Assembly (NCBI GenBank): GCA_002470695.1
Contig: DKNM01000025.1
Span: 36,553-45,049, forward strand
Source: Candidatus Neomicrothrix sp. UBA7388
GTDB lineage: Bacteria > Actinomycetota > Acidimicrobiia > Acidimicrobiales > Poriferisodalaceae
Direction: 5' to 3'
Length of the DNA: 8,497 bases
The notes below the pieces were generated by a model, which was given only the letters and a program-made list of their open reading frames with translations, did no database searches and was not told where the DNA came from. This document shows positions 1-5,382 of this stretch, in pieces. Positions within the stretch are counted from its first letter, which is position 1. Every line of letters starts with the position of its first letter. The position numbers and the translations under genes are program-made.

Positions 1-2
1 TG

Positions 3-632
3 TCAGAGGGTGAACGCGCCCTCATCACTGATTTTGGTCTCGTTGTAGATGATTTGGCAGCTGCAGCGGCAGCTGCAGGCGAACTTTTACCAGATCAGGT
101 GCCCTTGGTTTTATTGGGTCACTCAATGGGCGGTCTATTAGCTGCTCGCTTTGTACAACGTTGGCCGGAACGAGCAGCAGGGGCAGCTTTCTTTGGGGCA
201 GTGATAGGTGATTGGAAATGGGCTCGTGAGGTTCTTTCTCTGCCGGAGCTACCTCCCGAAGATTCGGATCCTTTGGGCATGTCCCGAGATTTGAACGTGT
301 GCGCCGCATATGACGCTGATCCACTGGTATATCGAGGCTTATATAAACGAGCACTTTTAGAAGCAGAGGTGATTGCTCTAGATCAATTCAGAGAGGAAAT
401 TGACAATATTCGCATTCCCGTGGGGTTCTTCCATGGCACCGCTGACCCATTTGTCCCTTACGGCGACTCTCTCCAAGCAATTGAGGACATGCCCAGCCCA
501 GCGAAGACGATCAAACTTTACGACGGGGCAAAGCACGAACTTCTCAACGAAATAAACAAAGAAGAAGTTATACGCGATCTTCAAAGCTGGATAGAAGACA
601 CTCTTGGAAATCTGAAAGAAACGTCGAAATGA
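3..632 (+). CDS. Alpha/beta hydrolase, monoglyceride lipase / S33 type (5' partial)
   Basis: Cytosolic-looking serine hydrolase of the alpha/beta fold; likely an esterase, lipase or amidase, substrate unknown. The frame is open to the left edge, so the gene begins upstream; 209 residues are visible. A TTG at 54 is an internal Leu codon, not a start, because the preceding codons (SEGER..., matching the HGxSEGxR element of monoglyceride lipases) belong to the fold. The nucleophile elbow GHSMGG puts the catalytic Ser at 123-125. The acid is probably Asp at 444-446 (GTADPFVP) and the base His at 534-536 (GAKHELLNE). The C-terminus is complete and ends in the expected amphipathic helix. Its TGA overlaps the next ATG (ATGA), so it is probably translationally coupled to the molybdenum hydroxylase genes and may act on their substrate or product. 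Family call is firm; specificity is open. Confidence 0.9.
   Translation, partial: SEGERALITDFGLVVDDLAAAAAAAGELLPDQVPLVLLGHSMGGLLAARFVQRWPERAAGAAFFGAVIGDWKWAREVLSLPELPPEDSDPLGMSRDLNVCAAYDADPLVYRGLYKRALLEAEVIALDQFREEIDNIRIPVGFFHGTADPFVPYGDSLQAIEDMPSPAKTIKLYDGAKHELLNEINKEEVIRDLQSWIEDTLGNLKETSK
57..77 (+). repeat. Short direct repeat encoding a seven-alanine run
   Basis: The 9-bp unit GCAGCTGCA occurs twice, separated by GCG, and encodes seven consecutive alanines inside the hydrolase just before the strand leading to the nucleophile elbow. It is a simple in-frame coding repeat, probably a slippage-prone tract in a helix. No regulatory role is suggested. Confidence 0.6.
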
Positions 633-2089
633 ATCTAGAGGCGGGACTTCTTCATGAGTCTCAACGACTGGGAGCACAAATTGAGAAGGTCTTAAAGCCC
701 GCTAGTTGGGCAGAGGCACTTGACATGTACGCCGCGTTTCCCGATGCGCGACCACTCGCAGGCGCCACCGACCTTGTCCTAGAACTTCACCGCCAAACCG
801 ATAGATCCGGTGACCGTGAGGCTGTGCTCTTAGATCTATGGGGTCTCCCCGAGTGCACTCAGATCGACGTCAACGGCAGCGAGATTGAAATCGGATGCTC
901 GGTAACGCACAACCAAGTAATTGACGCAATAGGTTTAGATCACGCTCTTGATCTATTGCGGATGGCGTGCCTGGAGATTGGTTCAGCACAGCTTCGGAAC
1001 CGAGCAACGGTTGTAGGCAATGTCGTGACGGCTAGCCCTGCTAACGACACTGTTTCGGCACTTGTCGCTCTTGACTCCAGAGTTGTCATCGAATCAAGTC
1101 AGGGAAGTCGAGAAGTCCCAATTCGCGACTTTTTTACTGGCTTTCGAAAAACTAATCTTGAGAGGACCGAACTGGTCCGCTCTATCAAGGTGCCTCGATG
1201 GAGCAGGAACACCATAGGGACGTGGTTTAAAGTCGGGAATCGAAGCGCACAGGCAATTTCGGTTGTGCATGCTGGAATTGTTCTTGAAATTGACGATGTC
1301 ACAGCTGAAATCACGCGTGCTGATATAGCGATCGGGAGCGTGAGCGAAGTCGTTTCTGTCTCACAGGCTCTTAGAGAATATTTAATTGGAGAAAAGCTGA
1401 GCGCTGAGACAGCAAAAGCGGCCGCTCAAATTGCGGAAGAAGCGATCTCTCCTATTGATGATGTACGCGGCACAGCGACGTACCGTAAGGCGGTTACCAA
1501 TACTGCTATTGAACGGTCCCTGGTGGGATTGTCGGAAGGTTTCGTCGCCAATTCAGAAGCAGCGCCGCGACTTGGTCGCGACACTAGCCAATCCGTCTCA
1601 AGCCAAAGCCAAATATCTACTCTGTCGAATATTGCTTGCGAGGTGAACGGAACGCCGGTTATCGCGCCGTTGGGCGCTAATTCGATTCTTCTGGGATGGC
1701 TTCGAGCAAATGTCTCTACAGGAACAAAAGAGGGCTGCTCCGAGGGTGAATGCGGCGCGTGCACAGTTCGGTTAAACGGCGCAGCGGTGATGAGTTGCCT
1801 TACACCTACAGCACAAGCTGACGGCGCATCCCTAGTAACGGTTGAGGGTCTGGCTACAGAAGAGCAGCTTCACCCAATTCAAGAGCGGTTTTTGGAAGAG
1901 TTTGCTGTTCAGTGCGGATTTTGCACACCGGGATTTCTAGTTGCAGCCGCAGCTTTATTAGAGGAAAACAACGATCCATCAGATCAAGAAATTGAGTTAG
2001 CGCTGGCCGGAAATCTTTGCCGATGCACCGGTTACTACTCGATAATTAAATCGCTACGTGAAGGTGGCGAAAAGGGAAGAATTATCTAA
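629..2089 (+). CDS. Molybdenum hydroxylase FAD + 2Fe-2S fusion subunit
   Basis: Electron-transfer subunit of a xanthine dehydrogenase/CO dehydrogenase-family enzyme, 486 aa. Residues ~20-195 are the FAD-binding domain: AGATDL at 44-49, then RNRATVVGN at 123-131 followed by TASPAND, resembling the FAD loop of eukaryotic XDH (ASVGGNIITASP). Residues ~196-298 are the CO-dehydrogenase-flavoprotein C-terminal domain. A Ser/Gln-rich linker (~305-332) leads to a plant-type [2Fe-2S] domain with Cys370, 375, 378 and 390, then an all-helical second [2Fe-2S] domain with Cys429, 432, 464 and 466 (QCGFCTPG, CRCTGY). All eight ligands are present. The order FAD then Fe-S is the reverse of the usual XdhA/eukaryotic XDH order and matches coxM-coxS gene order, implying fusion of adjacent genes. 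The ATG overlaps the upstream TGA. The ~20-residue leader has no in-frame alternative start that I can see. Electrons should pass from the Mo subunit encoded next through both clusters to FAD. Confidence 0.93.
   Translation: MNLEAGLLHESQRLGAQIEKVLKPASWAEALDMYAAFPDARPLAGATDLVLELHRQTDRSGDREAVLLDLWGLPECTQIDVNGSEIEIGCSVTHNQVIDAIGLDHALDLLRMACLEIGSAQLRNRATVVGNVVTASPANDTVSALVALDSRVVIESSQGSREVPIRDFFTGFRKTNLERTELVRSIKVPRWSRNTIGTWFKVGNRSAQAISVVHAGIVLEIDDVTAEITRADIAIGSVSEVVSVSQALREYLIGEKLSAETAKAAAQIAEEAISPIDDVRGTATYRKAVTNTAIERSLVGLSEGFVANSEAAPRLGRDTSQSVSSQSQISTLSNIACEVNGTPVIAPLGANSILLGWLRANVSTGTKEGCSEGECGACTVRLNGAAVMSCLTPTAQADGASLVTVEGLATEEQLHPIQERFLEEFAVQCGFCTPGFLVAAAALLEENNDPSDQEIELALAGNLCRCTGYYSIIKSLREGGEKGRII
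2072..2080 (+). promoter_or_regulatory. Ribosome binding site for the Mo subunit gene
   Basis: AAGGGAAGA lies 8 nt before the ATG at 2089, inside the end of the Fe-S coding sequence. It is a moderate Shine-Dalgarno match and supports this start, which shares one base with the preceding TAA. Confidence 0.55.
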
Positions 2090-4326
2090 TGGCAGTCGGC
2101 ACAGATTCTGCACGTGTTGACGCCGTCGACAAAGTTACCGGTCTTGCTTTGTATCCGGCCGACGCAGTGCCAAAAGACGCCTTACACGCTGTTGTTGTCT
2201 TTACCAATCAGCCGCACGCTCGGTTGGTTTCTATGGACCTATCGAAGACGGTGGCGTCGCCTGGTGTCGTAACGGTTGTTACAGCAGCCGATGTACCGGT
2301 GAATGAATATGGCCTTACCTTATTTGATCAACCAGTATTCATCGGCCTCGACGACACTGGGCGCAGTTCGGTCCCATGTGACGTAAGCCGATGGGAGGCT
2401 GATCATCTTGTGGTGGTCGTCGCAGAATCCTTGAGCGAAGCGCGTCGCGCGTCGGCACTCATCGATACCGAGTGGGAGCCATTGCCAATGGCAAGTGACG
2501 TAGCTTCGGCGAAAGCAGATGAAATCTTAGTGCATCCGGGGTCTTCAACGAACACCTACCACACCTTGCAAATCCGCAAAGGTGACGCTGTTCTAGGTAT
2601 GGAAGCCGCTGACGTAATTATTGAAGGAACTTACGAGCTACCACATCAAGAGCACGCTTACCTTCAAGTAGAGGCCGCTACAGCGTGGATCGACGAGCAA
2701 GATCGCGTCACAGTCGAAACGAGTGGCCAATGGGTGCACGAGGACCGAGAGCAAATTGCTCATGCTCTTGCTGTAGATGAGGAAGAGGTGCGCGTCAGGT
2801 ATGCCGCTATTGGAGGCGCGTTTGGCGGAAAAGAAGACATGAGTTTGCAGATCGTTATGGCAGTCACAGCGCGAAAGTTGGGTGCTTTGGGGATTAATCG
2901 ATCTGTTCACTGTGGCTGGTCTCGGGAAGAATCAATTGTTGGTCACCACAAGCGGCATCGGGCCACCGTCACCGCTCGGCTGGGGGCAACATCGGAAGGT
3001 TTCATTACCGCCGTTGAAGCTGATGTGTGGCTTGATGCTGGTGCTTACAACTACACCTCTAACAAGGTCTTGGGGAATCTTCATTTGTCCGTAGCTGGCG
3101 CTTACAACGTCCCTAATGCTCGTATCGACAGCAGGGCTATCTACACCCACAGCGTGCCGGGTGGAGCGTTTCGAGGGTTTGGCGGCCCGCAAGGCGCGTT
3201 TGTCGCAGAATCACAGATGAACAAGTTAGCTAGCAAGCTCGGTATGGATCCCATGGAGCTGCGTCAACGCAACGCTCTCACGGACTTATCAGACGGCATT
3301 ACTCAGTCAGGTCTGCCAGAAGGTGTCGGTGTCACACGGGTGATAGATGCATGCGTTGAACGAGTGCCGCCATCAGAGGAGTTACCGGAGTATCCCCCTT
3401 TTTCTCCAATCGCCTCATTGCCCGCTAAAGCTGAACAACTCCGTCAAGGTCGCGGATACGCAGTCGGTATGAAAAATGTAGGGTTTAGTTTCGGCTTTCC
3501 AGAAGCGTGTGAAGCGGACGTCGTATTTCACGGTGACGCAGACGAAGAACGACCTAATCGCGTTGAGCTTTTCCATAGTGCAGCCGAGGTAGGACAAGGT
3601 GTTCACACAGCACTAACTCAAATGGTGGCCTACGCAGTCGGGCTTGATTTTGAATCAGTCGATGGGTTCTTTAGTGATACTTCAACCGGCGGGGATTCGG
3701 GCTCAGCTTCGGCGTCTCGTTTAACATTCATGGCAGGGAATTCAGTTTTAGGTGCAGTCGAAGAGGCAGAAAAAGCTTGGGCAGACGGAGCAAGACCCGC
3801 AGCAGGGCATTTCCGCTATAAACCGCCGATGACCGAAGCGTTGGACCCGGAGACCGGAGAGGGGCAGCCAAACTTTTGCTACGGCTACATGGCCCAAGCA
3901 GTCGACCTAACCGTAGATGTCGGAACTGGACACATCAGAGTTGATCGAGTTGTCTCGGTTCATGATGTCGGCAAAGCGATCCATCCTCAAATGCTGCGAG
4001 GCCAGATTGAAGGGGCTATTGCCCAGGCGCATGGCTATACCTTGAGCGAGCAACTCGTGGTAGAGAATGGACGAATTCAAAATCCGCGGTTGTCGCAATA
4101 TCTAATTCCCGGGATTGGAGACGTCCCAGCCCGGGTGGACTGTGTGATTTTGGAAGCTGCCGATCCTTTGGGCCCGTGGGGAGCACGCGGTGTATCGGAG
4201 ATGCCCTACATCACATATGCACCTGCAGTAACTGCAGCGCTTTACGATGCAGCTGGTATTTGGATTAACAAATTTCCTTTAACACCTTCTGTAGTGCTTG
4301 AACATCTGGCTTCTGCTGAAATTTAG
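2089..4326 (+). CDS. Xanthine dehydrogenase-type molybdopterin catalytic subunit
   Basis: Large Mo-cofactor subunit, 745 aa. It should hydroxylate an aldehyde or N-heterocycle carbon using water. It starts directly in the small a/b-hammerhead domain (~1-130, beginning ARVDAVDKVTG) and continues through both Moco domains. Motifs: QEHAYL at 187-192 (Gln187 aligns with the Mo-proximal Gln767 of bovine XDH), GGAFGGKED at 242-250 (Glu249, equivalent of Glu802), GGAFRGFGGPQG at 358-369 (Arg361, equivalent of Arg880), EVGQGVHT at 500-507, DSGSASASR near 536-544, the Moco-contact block HDVGKAIHPQ...GQIEGAIAQAHGY at 625-650, and GARGVSEMP at 698-706 (Glu704, presumed catalytic base). It has no AYRCSFR loop, so it is not a form I CO dehydrogenase. 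Two oddities: the usual HAxLE(P) motif reads HAYLQV, and the usual Gly before the catalytic Glu is Ser703. It overlaps the FAD/Fe-S gene by 1 bp and surely partners with it. Purine-like substrate is only suggested. Confidence 0.94.
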   Translation: MAVGTDSARVDAVDKVTGLALYPADAVPKDALHAVVVFTNQPHARLVSMDLSKTVASPGVVTVVTAADVPVNEYGLTLFDQPVFIGLDDTGRSSVPCDVSRWEADHLVVVVAESLSEARRASALIDTEWEPLPMASDVASAKADEILVHPGSSTNTYHTLQIRKGDAVLGMEAADVIIEGTYELPHQEHAYLQVEAATAWIDEQDRVTVETSGQWVHEDREQIAHALAVDEEEVRVRYAAIGGAFGGKEDMSLQIVMAVTARKLGALGINRSVHCGWSREESIVGHHKRHRATVTARLGATSEGFITAVEADVWLDAGAYNYTSNKVLGNLHLSVAGAYNVPNARIDSRAIYTHSVPGGAFRGFGGPQGAFVAESQMNKLASKLGMDPMELRQRNALTDLSDGITQSGLPEGVGVTRVIDACVERVPPSEELPEYPPFSPIASLPAKAEQLRQGRGYAVGMKNVGFSFGFPEACEADVVFHGDADEERPNRVELFHSAAEVGQGVHTALTQMVAYAVGLDFESVDGFFSDTSTGGDSGSASASRLTFMAGNSVLGAVEEAEKAWADGARPAAGHFRYKPPMTEALDPETGEGQPNFCYGYMAQAVDLTVDVGTGHIRVDRVVSVHDVGKAIHPQMLRGQIEGAIAQAHGYTLSEQLVVENGRIQNPRLSQYLIPGIGDVPARVDCVILEAADPLGPWGARGVSEMPYITYAPAVTAALYDAAGIWINKFPLTPSVVLEHLASAEI

Positions 4327-4329
4327 GAA

Positions 4330-5382
4330 TCACACCATATTTTCAAGTTTCGCAAAAAGACGTTGTGCTTGCTCCGCAGCCTTAGTTCGAATTTCCATTG
4401 CGTCTGCGCGGGTTAGCTGCCCTTCGGTGTACACAACTTCTCCGTCGATTTCTACTAACTGAGGCTTAATGTTCGTTTGAAATGCGAGTCGCCACGGATC
4501 GATAGGCCCATGAGACCATGTGACTCGATCATTCACGGCTTCCGGAATTATTCGATACCCAGTTTCTAACCAAGACCAAGGCAGTTCGGGAGTTGCTGCA
4601 ACGTCATGTTCTCGAAGCCGGGCGTACGCTATCCGAAATTCCTCTAGCATTGCTGCGCCAATACCATCTGTTCCGAGGGCTATAGGGAGCCCAAGTCTGT
4701 GTGGTGCTGCATAGCCAACTGAGTTGTTCATATTCGATCGCGGATTATGCACAATGCAGCCATTGAGCCCATGATCGTCCTCTAAATGAACTCCGTGGAC
4801 TAAAAGCCAGTCCTCACGGCTTAGATCTTTGAGGCGGTCATTTGCTTGCAAATCGTCAGTTCCCTCGGCGACATGTATGTGTACTCCGACACCATAATTT
4901 TGAGCTAATTCGCTAGCTGCGAGGAGCGTGTCAGATTCGCAGGTAAAGGCTGCGTGAACACCGACCATGCCCGTGCCTCCTGAGGCCAAGTACCGCCTGT
5001 TTTCTTCTAGGCCTCGCTGCGCGCTTTCTTTCCCGTGGCGATCTGTAACCCCATATGAACAATTCACTCGCACGCCCACTTCTGCGCAAGCATTAGCAAT
5101 CACATCCAGCGAGCCTTCAATCGCATTGGGTGATTCGTGGTGATCAACTATGGCCGTGGTCCCAGATTCGATTGCCTCAAGGGCTCCAAGTTTCGCTGAC
5201 CATTCCAACATTTCTAGGTCCAACGCTCGATCAAGGCGCCACCACACAAGTTCAAGAATGTCTCGGAAGGAAGCAGGGGTTCGTGGTGGTGCTGGCATTC
5301 CTGGAGCAAGCGCGCTGTATAGGTGATGGTGAGCACAGACCAACCCGCTGGTTTCATTAGCCGCTAAGTCGTCTAGCGCCAC
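4330..5382 (-). CDS. SsnA-like metal-dependent amidohydrolase, N-terminally compact
   Basis: Zn/Fe-dependent hydrolase of the amidohydrolase superfamily (ATZ/TRZ/guanine-deaminase branch), probably cytosolic, deaminating or hydrolysing an N-heterocycle. By memory it resembles E. coli SsnA: AHHHLYSALAPG at 17-28, LVWWRLDRALD at 45-55, DHHESP at 80-85, VHIHVAEG at 167-174, VHNPRSNMNNSVGY at 211-224, ALGTDGIG at 235-242. Inferred metal ligands are His18, His20, His170, His196 and Asp239. At 350 aa it is about 90 residues shorter than E. coli SsnA (~440). The roughly 50-residue N-terminal beta-sandwich segment that normally precedes the HxH is absent, and several loops are short. The start must be the GTG at 5382-5380: an in-frame TGA lies 12 nt upstream and no other start intervenes. 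The upstream bases give only a weak Shine-Dalgarno match. The start lies inside the end of the Mo/Fe-S gene (10 bp overlap), so translation is probably coupled. The metal site looks intact, so I call it functional, but stability of the shortened fold is uncertain. Confidence 0.85.
   Translation of the reverse strand: MALDDLAANETSGLVCAHHHLYSALAPGMPAPPRTPASFRDILELVWWRLDRALDLEMLEWSAKLGALEAIESGTTAIVDHHESPNAIEGSLDVIANACAEVGVRVNCSYGVTDRHGKESAQRGLEENRRYLASGGTGMVGVHAAFTCESDTLLAASELAQNYGVGVHIHVAEGTDDLQANDRLKDLSREDWLLVHGVHLEDDHGLNGCIVHNPRSNMNNSVGYAAPHRLGLPIALGTDGIGAAMLEEFRIAYARLREHDVAATPELPWSWLETGYRIIPEAVNDRVTWSHGPIDPWRLAFQTNIKPQLVEIDGEVVYTEGQLTRADAMEIRTKAAEQAQRLFAKLENMV

Noticed and set aside
54..56. 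TTG start for the alpha/beta hydrolase
   Set aside because: The frame is open to the window edge and the 17 upstream codons match the family, so the TTG is an internal Leu codon.
25..354. 109-codon minus-strand open frame opposite the alpha/beta hydrolase
   Set aside because: Antisense to the conserved nucleophile region; no motif and no plausible ribosome site, so a shadow frame.
4223..4237. CTGCAG-TAA-CTGCAG inverted repeat near the end of the Mo subunit gene, considered as a terminator
   Set aside because: Only a 6-bp stem, no T-run, and fully explained by Ala-Val-Thr-Ala-Ala codons in a conserved part of the protein.
2089..4326. Form I CO dehydrogenase large subunit (CoxL)
   Set aside because: The active-site loop reads GGAFRGFGGPQG, not AYRCSFR, so CO oxidation is not supported despite the cox-like M-S-L order.
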